A stretch of DNA of 64,000 nt from assembly GCA_013398055.1 (NCBI GenBank), contig VZRS01014440.1, positions 1-64,000 of the forward strand, given 5' to 3'. The notes beneath the pieces were generated by a model. The model was not told the DNA's origin and made no database searches. It saw only the letters and a program-made list of their open reading frames with translations. The position numbers and the translations under genes are program-made. How positions within the stretch are numbered: the first letter of the stretch is position 1; every line of letters begins with the position of its first letter. This stretch comes from Ifrita kowaldi. Lineage: Eukaryota; Chordata; Aves; Passeriformes; Cinclosomatidae. This document shows positions 1-12,186 of the stretch, in pieces.

Positions 1-52
1 TTTCCTTTTTTCTTTTCTTTTCCTTCTCCTTTTCTTTTCTTCTTCATATGAC
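1..52. repeat. Polypyrimidine tract (CT-rich) at window edge
   Basis: The first ~50 bases are almost entirely C and T on the + strand, built of T-runs broken by single or double C. Parts read nearly the same in both directions (mirror symmetry), the arrangement that can form intramolecular triplex (H-DNA). The tract is cut by the window edge, so its true length is unknown. Confidence 0.8.
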
Positions 53-3000
53 CACCTCCTTCTCAGCCTCCCTCATTTTCTGTGTTTTTGGCAAAGCCAC
101 AAAAACGAAACACAATGCTGTGAAAATTAATTCAAGTTTTGCTGTTGACTTCAATAAAGCTATTGTATGATGTTTTTGTATGATGTTTTCCCTTGAGCTG
201 CAATAGAACATCCCTTGATCACAAAACCTCATATTCTAGAATAATGTGTTGGGGTAAAGTTTGGATCCAAATAATTATTTAGCCTGTAGTAAAAACGTGT
301 GAAATACATACCTGGGTGAATACAATATCTGTGAAATACAGACTTTAACAGTAAGATGATAATATTTCATCTATTCTTTTCCAGTCCAGCTTTCTAAAAT
401 ACATTCACGTAGGTTTTCGGCTGGACTCTTAAGAGTTAATTTTGGCAGCCTGATGCTGCCAAGACGGTAGAGACAGAGTGTTTGAGAACTCGTCTTTCTT
501 ATTCTCTTCATAATTGAAAGCCCCATAGTGCATGCTTATTCCAAGTCCTTGATAACTTTCATTAACACTGCTTTCTTTTCTGAATATTGCATGATCTGGG
601 AATTGGTGTGCTTAGTAGGTAGAAAGAGCAAAGAAATTCACCAGTAAAAAATGAGCAAATTAAGCACCTTATTTTTGTTGAGAAGTTATAATCTGCATGG
701 AAGGTGCAGAACTAAGATTTTAATTTTAAAGCAAAAGATACGGAAAATCCCCCAGTGATGGCTCCCTCTCTCATCTTATTTGCCAGAATGATCCTTAGGG
801 TGACAACATAAGCACTTTTGCCATGGTTTATTGTATAACAGATATAAATTTGGAGAGGATATTACAAGGCTTTAAAATCTGTTTGGTTTACATTTCATTC
901 ACTTCTCTACTTTGGAAACTAACTTTGCACTCTCCACGTGACTTTTCTCATTGAAAATCAGAAGTCCAAGACTTTTTCTGCTGACAGAATTACAGTATAG
1001 ATCTTCTAAACAGTTTGCTGCATGCATACAAAATTGCTTAATAAACCTAGCTCACAAAAGTGCATAGCAATGTTATTCCTTTAGTGTTTCTTTTGGCAAT
1101 CTTTAGTTGATTTAACATAGTTCATTAAGTATCCATACAAACGCATCATCATGCCCAAAGAAACAGCACTGTCACCAGCAGGCAGTGCTACATCTTAGCA
1201 TTATATTTTTATACTGCTTTATGTAATGTTTTTGTGTAGTCTTTAATTAATCTAGGTCTTTAAAAGACCAAGAGGAAAGTGAGGGCTGTGCTTGCTGTTT
1301 GTATGCTGGTAACCATGAAGAACGCCCAGAAGAAAGTGGAAGAACAGACAAGTGTTTGCCACTGGTTTTATTTGCAGTGAATTGCTCGGTTACTGCAAGC
1401 ATGTGTTGCAGCCAGTGAAAGGAGCTCTTAACTGGCACAAGAGAGAGCTCACTCTTCATGTGAGCCAGCCCATGAGCGCTTGGCAGGCTGCAGCCATTTG
1501 CTGGCTATGGATGGGTGAGCAGAGAAGGAAGCAGCCATGCCTAGGAGTCTTTTTGGATGACGTTTTATCGGCAGATTCCCTGGGCGCAAGGTGGTTCTTC
1601 CAGGCAGTTACCCAAACACCCTTCTGAGTGAACACCATTTCTTCTGAAGCCGCTCCAGAAGGAATCATAAGAGGGAGATGTCATCGAATGTGTCACTGTG
1701 TATTCTTTATGAACATTGAGACAATGATAAGGGTTTTTTCTGACACACTTTGGCCAGAAAGCGATAAATAAGGAAGACTCCATGTCTGACTGAAGCTGGT
1801 GTTGCTGAGAGGGAGCTAAATCTCGAGTCTAGTTCAGTGGCAGCACTGACAAAATGTCCCTTTATAGACAGATTTGCAGGAAAATGAAGAGAATATTTTG
1901 GAGATGGCATCAAAAAAGCCCATACTTAGAAGTATAAATATTAGAATAAAATCTAGGAATTTCTTAAAGGTATCAAGTGGTAATTCCCACTTCAAGGACA
2001 ACTCCTTCATATCAACGTATGATCTGAAGAAGGGATTGTCATGAAGTGGCTAAGCAAATCCAAACTATTTTTTTTTTAATTCTCAACCTCAGAAAAGACT
2101 CATAGTCACAAAGTTCATAATAATACATCCTAGAACCTTCATATTTCATTTTTTTCTCTTTTACTACCCTATATGCTTTGAGCCTTACTCTCTCTCCTTA
2201 TGTCAAGCAGATACAGCTTCCTTCTCCCAACCACACCATTTTCTAGCTCTCTATGCCTTTGCTCTTCTCCATGCAACATTTCCTATGCCTTTTTTTGCCA
2301 TCTTATTGGAACTTTTTTTCAGATGGCTCCTATTCTCCTCTTACTCCACTCTTGTTCATTCTCGTTTCCTCTCTTTGACAGCACGTGCCTCAGAATGGAA
2401 GACAAATTAAATTGGATAAATGCAAACCAACTTACAAAATAATTGACTCTTTTGTTCAGAAAAATGATAAAACCTTGAAATATGATAACCAGACACCCTT
2501 TAGGACTTGGCAATATTAGGAAACAGAAACAACTTCTACAAGTGCGTAAAACTCTTGTTCCTAATTTTCTGTGGTTGGGAAAGAAAATGCTAAACACAGA
2601 CACATTTTCATCTGTAAAGAAGAATTGTCATTTGTCTAGAACTGAGCATTGCCCATTCCGGGCATTAAGCCAGGATGATTTAGTGAGAAGGGAGCGAGCA
2701 GCCTGCGTTTGGAGAGGCAATGAGGAAATGTTTCTGTGACAAGTTGATTTAAAGGAATGGCAGCTGTGTGAAAGGGAAGCTGAGGGAAGAATTGTATGTT
2801 GCATTTTGAAGGAGAGAGTTTACTGGGCACCCAATGGAGACAGATATTAGGGGGTGATAAAAGCATAAGCCTATGAAAATGTACTTGCAGACATTTTGAG
2901 AAAATGAAATTTTGAGAACCTGTATATTTGGGGTGATGATCTTTTTCCTCCGTAGCTTAATATGTCCTAAATACTGAGGAATAAACCTCCTTGTAACCTC

Positions 3001-5219
3001 CAGGAAGGCTGCACTGGAACATACAAGCTGTCTGCCACCTCTCTCTGGTGCGTCTCCAGATGAAGGTTCACTGGCTTTCCAGTTCAGACTAGATGGTAGG
3101 AGTTTTGATAACATGATCAGGGTTTAATGATCATAAAAAAAATCCAAATCTGTTTCCAGTAGGTTTGAGTGCAACATTTTGCACAGCTCAGTAGATGATT
3201 CATGAAAAATTAATACATAAAATGCATTGTCTCTTCTGCCACAGCGTTGCCGTGGGCCCGTGTGTGAATGATCTGTCACAGATGGTGGAGTTGTTGTAGA
3301 TGGGAGACTGAGAGCTACCATTTTCGTGATCCAAAGTGCAGCATTTCCTGAACACACACAGACTGCTTTAGTTTGTCCTCCCATTAAGCTTCAGTTCAGA
3401 CTGTGCTCGCAGAAAGGCTGCATGTGCAAAGCTGATGGAAAGGCTCCAGTAGGTCGAATGCTAAGATGATTTAAAGATAGATCATAAGGTGGATTTGACA
3501 GGTTGAATTCCAGGTACGTATTTCACACATGACTAAATGAAGGAGCACAGCTGTGGTACAGGCAGAAGGAAACCATGGGTGCCACACCAGCCAGTGGCCA
3601 CTTCCCATGAACAAGGGCTTGCTGGTGTGAGTTTAGGGATAGGTCTTGTTGGCACCTTCCTGCCCTGTCTTTCATTTATTCTCCTGCTTTCCTATGAGAC
3701 CTGCAGCTCAGTCACTGCATCCAACAGCCACGACTTGTGCCAGAGTTGTTTTTATCTTTCTCTGGGGACTGTCTGTGCATTGGACTTCACTTCTCTCTAA
3801 GCCAAAGAAGTTTTCCAAAAGGCACTAGTTAATTTCTGCTGCATGCTTTTTTTCAGAGATCCAACTTCCTCGCTTTCTGCTAAGGGCTAAAGATGTCTCT
3901 GCTAAAGCTACCTCCCTTAATCCTAGACATTTGTGAAGCATTTATTAAAAATATTGTTTTCTGTATGACAGAACATTTTAGTACACTGAGTTTACAATAC
4001 TTTAAATCCACTAAATTTCATTATCTTCATGCACAATGTCGTATCTAGAAATTTTCCTCGGTATTTATTATTAGCATGTGACTGGTGCAGTAAGTCTGGA
4101 AGGAAAAGGTCTTATGTAGCTTTGGGAGAGTTATGAGTCACTGCTATTTTATATCCCTATGAGAAAATACTATAATCCATGTAAGTCTCTATCCCAAACC
4201 ATAACTAAGTTAACAGCATTTTGCCTTTCTGCATTCCTCCATGGACTCAGTTGATATGACATTCCCCCTTTTTTGTCTTCAATCATTGCATAATGCTGAA
4301 ATGAGCTGTTCAAGGCTTCTTTATTTCACCCTATTTTTATGCAGTGAATGAATAACTCCTGCAAATAATTTGTTCATGTGTTGGGTAAACCTTAATATAT
4401 TTTTGAGACACGAAGATGCAAAGATAGCATGTAAAGGCTTTGGATATTTACTGTTACAATTGATATGAAATAAATTTATGAATAAAATTAAATACAAAGA
4501 GATAGAGGAAAAAATAGAACAAACAAAAGCTTCAGGATAAAATATTTCATTTGGAATAGATGGCAGAAGCCTTCAGTTGTGAGGAAAGATGTATTAGACC
4601 ATGGGAAAAGAAATGTGAGAGAAACTATAAGTCCTGTAAAGTCATTAGAGGCAACTGCTGCAGATATTGGAGACGCTGGAGAGACAAAACTTGTTTTAGC
4701 AATTCAGTTCTAAACAGTTAGAGAAGCATGTTTTCAACACCTTCTAAAAGAACAGTGTAAAAGAACTGGAGAAAATAAATGGCTGATTGTAAATGTCCAC
4801 TTAACCTCCCTGCAAGAGCTGAAGTGCCTGTGATGATTTTGTATGAGAAGTGAGGAATTTCCAAAAAATTCTTTTCCCGAATTTACAACTAGTACCTATG
4901 TACTTTATTTAGACAGAGGGAAAGAAAGAAAGGCATTGGAGACACATGGAGACAAAAAGCAAATCTGAACCAAAGGAGCAACATGAGCCACTTTTCACTA
5001 TCTGGCATTTAGATTTCATTAGTACATCATATATGAATTTTAATACAGCCAAATATAAAATCCTCTTATTAAAAAGTATTATATAAGAACAGAGGTGAAA
5101 AGCCATTGCAAATGAAATGTTGCAATTTTTTCCACTGACTCCAATGGTATAATGATTTTTGTTAGAGAGACTTTCCCCATTTAAAATAGGATGGCATGGG
5201 TGTGGGCTGAGGTCTGTAC
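53..5219. other. Non-coding, AT-rich, no recognised feature
   Basis: No reading frame here exceeds about 120 codons and none resembles a known protein. I see no retroelement hallmarks. CpG is scarce, as in methylated vertebrate DNA. Short T-runs (for example near 2067 and 2155) are the only low-complexity items. Confidence 0.6.
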
Positions 5220-5251
5220 TCATTGGCAAGGGCGTATTCATTGGCAAGGGC
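5220..5251. repeat. Short direct duplication (14 bp, period 18)
   Basis: The 14-mer beginning TCATTGGCAAGG occurs identically at 5220-5233 and 5238-5251, separated by four bases. This looks like a local slippage duplication. Confidence 0.85.
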
Positions 5252-6648
5252 TAATATGGATCCACCACTTCTGTATCCTGTCTTCAAACTCTGCTGGATA
5301 CTCTGACCAAGTACCTGTCTTAAATTACCTCTGATTTGTCCATATTTTATTTATTTATCTATCATTAAAAGTTATTTGAGTCTAAGCTATTTGATGTTCA
5401 CTATGTAAATTTCCTAAAGCAGTGTATATTTGTGTGTTAAAATTTGAAGTAATTTCCACTTATTACACATAGCAATATTGATTGAATTATAAAATAGTCT
5501 ATGGCTATTGTGAGGAACAATATGGAAATTAACTGTCTTATTGTTGCATTTTAATTTAATATGTAATTTAAATTACCAACAGCATTGCATTTTAGTTTTA
5601 ATATTGAGAGTGATGCAAAATGACAGACAACATAAAAGTGGGATGGTTTGGAAAAGAGTCATCTGAATCTGGTTGTAGTTAAGTAAAGCTGGGAACATCC
5701 TGACCTTCCGCACAGCCAGATGTGGAAAATATACTTCAAAGTCTTCAAGACAAACCTAATGGCATACAAGATTAATGGATGCTGTTCCTGAAGGACATAA
5801 AGGGCCTTACAACCTTGGAATCCATGAAAGCAAGGCGTATATGTGAAGTGCAAACTGATAATTTCTAAATAATCTGGAAGAGATTATATTTCTTATCTAT
5901 AGCTGGACAAATGCTTTAAGAGGTTACTACTTCTTCAATTAATGTTTTCATCTATTTAATTTAGCAATCCTTTAACACTAACTTCATCTTTTACTCAGGT
6001 CATGATGTGGTTAAGTTTTACCAAAGTAAACTAATTATAAATAAGTGGTTTTAAAATTTTAAGTTAAACATTTACAGAATTTCCTTTATTTGACGTTAAT
6101 GCATGGGAACATCAATTTCCACTTACTGGCGTAGTAACCAGACAACAAAACAATTTCATTTAAAATCTAAATTCAGTTAAAATTTAAAATTAAAAAATTC
6201 TTCAACTTTTAGTAACTAATGCAAATGAAGATTTTTTTTTAAGTCAGGCTACCACTTAAAAAGCAGTATATTTTGAAAAATAATTTATAACTTATTTTAG
6301 ATTACATTCTGATAGAAAAATTAAAGTTAGTAGAATTTCTTATTATGAATTCTTCTGCATTCTTCAGGCATTAGTAGATTTAAAATACTGGCATGTAGTA
6401 GGATATTCACTATGTTCTAATATAACTGTATACCTTAAACAAAGGTGTCTTTTCCTTTGGATTTCATGTTTAAGGTCCCTTACATCTGTTTCTTTTACTG
6501 AGTAGAGCAACCCCAGACAGAAACAGCTACGCAATTCTCCTTATTACAAGGAATAACATGGAAAGGTGAAGATACAGTTCACAACCAGTCTGCCCAGACA
6601 GGCTATTAATATCAAGCTTTCAGCATTTCATCCTCTTTTCCCCTCTAA
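5252..6648. other. Non-coding, very AT-rich, no recognised feature
   Basis: Long stretches of A/T-dominated unique sequence with many stop codons in every frame. No repeat family or gene is recognised. Confidence 0.6.
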
Positions 6649-6670
6649 GGGGGAAGGGGGGGCAGGGGGG
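6649..6670 (+). other. G-quadruplex-type G-run
   Basis: The + strand has G-runs of 5, 7 and 6 bases separated by AA and CA. Splitting the seven-G run gives four tracts of at least three G with loops of 1-2 bases, which meets the usual intramolecular G-quadruplex pattern. An A/C-rich stretch (6671-6712) follows, giving strong strand asymmetry. It stands alone in AT-rich DNA; no gene or promoter is visible beside it. Confidence 0.75.
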
Positions 6671-6712
6671 AACCCAAAAAACTCCCCACCAAAACACAAA
6701 ACCCCAATAACC

Positions 6713-9200
6713 ACAACTCATATCCAGTCAGACAGTCAGATCTACTTTATTCAATAAAATAGAGGAGCAGGTGACTCGAAGAATTGGTAACAAGATATGA
6801 AGCTTTTTATCTCCACGGGAATGATTCGAACACAGCTTAGGTTAACAGTGACTGAAATCTGTCCCCAGGAGACTGTTGCTCAAGTGAAAAGCCTGTTGAT
6901 CATTTTGGTGCAATGTCAGTGCACTGTGTAAGTGAATCTTAGCAACCAGCATCACAGCTGTCATCTCTGCAGCCTCTGCAAGGAGGATAGAAAATATTCC
7001 TGGGGAATGAAATACTGTCTCAAATAAATCATCCCCTTGGGAGCCCTCAGACACACTGAAATAAAAATGTAGGCGAAGTTTTCACTGCAGCTTTTTTCTG
7101 ATTTTGTACTTGCATGGTCACATGTGAATTTGCCTGGTTTTGGTCTAGAGCAGGAATGAGCGTGCCAGGCACAGCAAGGAGGCCCAAATAGTAACCCATG
7201 CAGCATTGCAGTGGGTCAGCTTTGCTAAGGGATGAGATTTAGCAATTCCAGTCATCAATGCACATATTTCCACTCAATGTTTATCCAATCCATATCAAGT
7301 AAAGAAAAAGTCACTCCTCAACCCTGCCTTCTCTGTACTTAAATAAATGAATTTGAAATAGAATTATTGTCAGACAACTCAGCGGTTCTGTAGCTCTAAT
7401 GGAAGCTTTTCCCCTTGGCCCCTCCTTGCAAACACTTAAGTAAATTAACACAGGATAGACAAAGCCATACACAGATCAAAGGATCATACTAAATGGCATA
7501 GGACTATTTAATGTCCTCCTTTTAGACAGAAAATGAACCTTTGCTTCTGTTTTCACAAGGTGTAGCCCCATTGCAAAGGCTGTCAGATCAGGATAAATTA
7601 ACTCTCTCCACCTGTCAGATGATCTGTGTACCTATTCCCCTTCAACAGGACATTTATCTGGCATGCAGAACCAGAAGACGTGCTCCAATTTGGCTTTTCA
7701 AATACTAAAATAATTTAAAATAACCTAGTTATGATGCCAAGTTCTCTCCATGGTATAGCCACTTCACCTGTATCTTGTGAAGAGATCTTCTGAGCCCTTT
7801 CTGCTCCGAAGAACCTTATTGAGAAAAACCAAAAATCTGATGATAATTTCCACACTGTTCTGTATTGCTGCTTCGCCTGTTTCAACTTCCCTTCCACAGA
7901 GACCTGGATTTCTTAAATGGTGGAGGTTACAACTCTCCCCACTGATGTATTTATGCCTCATTTTGCCTTTTTCAGGTGATAACATACTGTGTTGCTTTTC
8001 TTTGTCTGTAGTTCTAAGGTTTTCGAAGTTAATGTGGTTTACACTCTAAATATGGGTATAATTGCTCCACTGAGGAACAAGACAATTCATCAGCTGCTCT
8101 GAAAACTCCTTTACAGCTGCAAGAGCATAACCAAGATTGCCCTCTCATGAGTGATGAGTGTGAGTGTACAGTGCCCAGGGAAAAAAACCAATAAACAACA
8201 ACCAAAACCACAGAAATAGGAATTTTAGTTATGGGAAGAACAAGTCAGATGCCAGAAAAGTACATATTTGGCATCTCAGACTATCCCCATCAGCAGTAGA
8301 GTAGCATCCCCAGCTGGGAAATGCCATGCCACAGCCCAGCAGCAGAATTTATAAAGGTAGAGACCAGCAGTGGTTTTTTTGTCCCTTTTCAGGATGGAAC
8401 CCAGTGATTCTCTGATACCATCTCCAGAAAACATCATGTGAGCATGGCTGCTGCTGCTCCCAGCTGGGGAAGCACACAGCAGTGTGTGGGCAGAACAACC
8501 ATACGCCTCACAGCCGGCCGGCTATGGAAGCAGATAAATGTCCTTCTCTGCAACACGGGAGGTCGAGCTTCCTCAGCCCAAAAGAAACAGTCTTCCTCTG
8601 CTTAATAGCCTTTCAGCTGGGATTCATTAAGGAGCAGATAAGAATAACACGATGATGGCTTGGAGAGGAGCATTTTACATCTTCGCCTCTTTGTGCTGGA
8701 AAGGGCTCTGTTAAGCTTGAAGGCAGCTGCATCCTGGAGCTGTGCCAGAACAGACAGTCCGCCCTCCCCAGCACAGTCAAACAGGCATCTGACTCACATT
8801 GCCCCAACTAAGAGACCTCCTTGAGTTAAATACCTTGAGGCAGGGACCTGATTAATTTCAAGACCTCCAAGGTCCTGCTGGTTACAGGAATAGTTTGTCT
8901 TATATTAGCAAAAGGCAAGGTCAAAGATAGGTTTGAATGCACGGCATCCCTTCAGTGTTTGCTTTTCTTCAATCTGGCACCTCTTGCTACTTTATGAGAA
9001 ATGTATGTAGCCAAAAAAGGGGATTCAGCAGCTACTCACAATCACTTCAGCAGCATCTTTTAAAGGAATGGAGAAGAGGGTCACTTCTTGTTTGTGTGTG
9101 TGTTTTTGATTTACTTTTAATAATCTTCATGTTTGCTGGGTTGCTGGCACAATACAAGTTTCTTCAGAATGATATCTTTGCACAGAATTGTGAAATGTAT
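6713..9200. other. Non-coding; contains a GC-richer patch
   Basis: No gene is recognised. From about 8280 to 8820 the base composition is clearly less AT-rich than the surroundings, with repeated CAGCTGGG-like words and a perfect 12-bp palindrome at 8512-8523 (AGCCGGCCGGCT). This patch could be an unrecognised repeat or a conserved element; I cannot assign it. Confidence 0.5.
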
Positions 9201-9247
9201 AAAGCTAAGATGCAGTGAAACATCAAAAGCTGAGATGCTGTGAAACA
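9201..9247. repeat. Imperfect 22-bp direct duplication (period 25)
   Basis: 9201-9222 and 9226-9247 match at 20 of 22 positions (both begin AAAGCT and end GTGAAACA). It is a local tandem duplication that has diverged by two substitutions. Confidence 0.8.
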
Positions 9248-9988
9248 AACATCTGTAATTATAATTCATAATGTTCCCTGCAAAATGCTTCAGGCCCAAA
9301 AAAAATAGTCAAAAAAGACAACCAGACAAGTCCACTGTGATCTCACTTCAGCTTATGACGGCCTGGCCCCCCCGCTGAACCATCCCCATCCTAAATGATG
9401 CGGGCTAACCCTCTTTCTTTCTCATTCTCTTTGTTTTGTGCTCCTCTCAAATCAAAACTTGTCATCATCTGCTGTTTGGCTGCTGTCTTTGGGGTGGGGG
9501 AGGTTTAGTTGGTTTTGTTTTCCTACTGGCTTTGTGACTTTAACAGCAATCTTTCTTTAAATTATTGCTCTTTGTTTTCGAATGACTGATTTCTTGCTGC
9601 ATACATGACTCATGTCAGCATTCACTTGTGGAGTACAAGTGAGTGCTGGAGGCCTTTGAAACAGCAAAAGTGAGTCCATGCCAGAGGAGGACACCCAAAA
9701 CTCAGGTGCTCTTTGTTCCTTGGGACATTAGAGCATTGAACAGGAAGTGAAACAACCTCATTTGCAACCTTCCAATCTCCATATTTCTCTTTCTGTTCCT
9801 ATTACACAGAATGAAAACCAGCTGCTTATCAGCTCATAGTTTACTTTGCTGATTGTGGTTTTGGCAGATGAATGAGATTTCCTCTTTTGTGCTTCTTGTA
9901 TTTCCCACAGTACCAAAGTCTATTAGAGGGGAAGAGTACTGAATATTAATTCCAGACACTCCATTGTAAAGTTGTACCTGGCACTCCT

Positions 9989-10031
9989 GTTCAAATGCAT
10001 TAACATTCCAGTTCAAATACATTAACATTCC
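9989..10031. repeat. 21-bp direct duplication (period 22)
   Basis: 9989-10009 and 10011-10031 share 20 of 21 bases (GTTCAAAT ... TTAACATTCC), separated by one base. It is a recent-looking slippage duplication. Confidence 0.85.
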
Positions 10032-12125
10032 CAGACCCTGGTCTGACCTCACTTGTGCTGATTTTACACTTATATAACTGCTGACAGCTCAGGAGTTGTC
10101 CTTAATTTACACTGAGCTGCTTTTACTGCGTGTTTGCAATGTTTACAATGCTTGGTTATTTACTGTACTATTATTTATCATCCTATTTTGTAAAGAAGAT
10201 TTGTATCATTTATCTCGCAAGGCTGTGGCATGTATCACAAGAGATAGCATATTTTTTATTATTTTCCTTACAGTTTGATTGCTTTTCATTCTTTCTTTTA
10301 ATATTCTTTCTCTTAATCATCCTTCTTAATCAATATTCGCATAACTTATGTAAAAAATTTGCTCTCCATTGTTCTGCATCCCTTTCTAGATCTGCTAAAA
10401 CATTTCTTATGTGAGGACCAAAAATGTTCAATGGCTTTTTTCAGTCATGGTGAAAGCCAGCAGCAGAATAGGGACAACCAGCTTCCCAACTCTGAGCCAG
10501 GAGACCACTTTTCCTTGCACTTTTCACTGTTCTTGGCTGCTTTGAAACCTCTGAACTTCTGAGCTGAATAAGTATTCACTAGAAACTGATGAATAAATCT
10601 AATGAACATTCTGTGACCAAATTCATGTGCTCTTTGCTTTCCTTCATTTATTTATACCCAGGGGGAATAAAATTACTTTTATTCTAAGTTTCTAAGGCAA
10701 ATTAAAGGTAATTGCTGTGCTTCTTGCTACTGATGATTATTGAATGAGAGTGAAATGAACTGAAAAGCTGTATTTCTAGACTGATCTAGTCTAACTTCCA
10801 TTTTTCTACAGCTAAAGAATTGGATTTATTAACACTCTTCAGTCTTTAGCTGAAAGAGAAAGAAACAAACAAAAAAAAGAAATTATCTGTGAATATCCTC
10901 AAGTTTATTTTTATATATGTATTTTGAACACATTCTGGAGCTTCTGATAACAACAGGTAGACCAGATAAGACTAGCAGGAAATAACAACAAAAAAAAAAC
11001 CTGAGACAAAATACTAGATAACTCTTGGGAGTAATTTCCTCAAGTAAAGAGGACAAGTAGCTCCAACATATATTTCATCTAGTTTAGCATGCTTTTAAGA
11101 CAAAACATAAATTGTCTCCATGCAAATGCTATTTCATGACAAGAATAATACTAAGTAGTTATGTTCTTATCATAGCCCTGTATTGTCTTGTCAGCTGCTG
11201 GCACTCTTCAAGAATACATTTTTCCCTGATTTTTTTGTGTGGTGATTCAAACACAGCTACTGTTTTGCGCTGCTTTGTGCTTTGATTTTAAATATATTCA
11301 GCTGTTTTCCATTGGTTTACAGTGGCTGAATTCCGTAATATATGTTTCTTGGGTTCTCTGTTTTACCAGAATTGCCTAAATTACCAACTCACCAGCTTGA
11401 AATTTGCTTCAAAGAAATCCATGCTATGTTATGCATTTCCACTTTCGTGTTTCATTGGGGTTTTTTTTTTCATTTTAAAAAAATCCATTTTTCCATGGGG
11501 TGAGCATACAGATTCCTGTGTAGATTTATGCACCTGTGTATGAAAATTCAGACTCAGCAGAATTTCCTGCCTGCCACCACCCACAATCCTGCAGTCAGCT
11601 ATGTGTAATTACAGTTGATCAAATGTTTTCCATACACAATTTGTGAATAGTAAGGGACGGATTTGAATGCGGTCAATCAAATTCCAGCTGTGCTGACATC
11701 GATGGAATGAGGTGAATTGACAACAATTATTGACTACAATGCTTTCCCACTAAAGTCTTTGACATCAAACTGCTAACAACTAGCAGGCACTGATAACTTC
11801 TATTGTATTTCACAGGTGTATATATTAGAAGAGTTCTTTTCCATTCTAAAGGTGCTAAAATAGTTCAAAAGCTCTTACCTATAATCTCCAGCAATCATAT
11901 TGCTCTTTTAGTCATTATTATTATTGCTGTTAATATTACTGCTTCTAAAGCTAGTTTTATTCTCTAATCTGTTGCAAAATTATGAACAGATAATGCAGAA
12001 TTCATTATTTCCCATCTCGCCATTATTTCTAGGACTGACAGCAACTTATTTTAAATTATTTGGTCCCAAGAATATCCATTTTCTTTAGAGAGTTTATCAA
12101 ACATAGTAAACTAAGATTAGCGAAT

Positions 12126-12186
12126 GTTAATCCTTTGTATTAACTAGAGAACTGATGTTAAATTAATCTCATTGTCTATAAACAAG
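12126..12186. promoter_or_regulatory. Possible enhancer: cluster of TF-type motifs
   Basis: Within 61 bases there is a K50-homeodomain-type TAATCC (12128-12133), an overlapping SOX/TCF-like CTTTGT, an HNF1-like half-palindrome GTTAAATTAATC (12157-12168), ATTGT (12171-12175) and a forkhead-type ATAAACA (12178-12184). Such words occur by chance in AT-rich DNA, so this is only a candidate; evolutionary conservation would be the deciding evidence. Confidence 0.2.

Noticed and set aside
10770..10815. Possible inverted CR1 end (TGATCTAGTCTAACTTCC)
   Set aside because: Only about 20 bases resemble the reverse complement of a CR1 3' end; too short to support.
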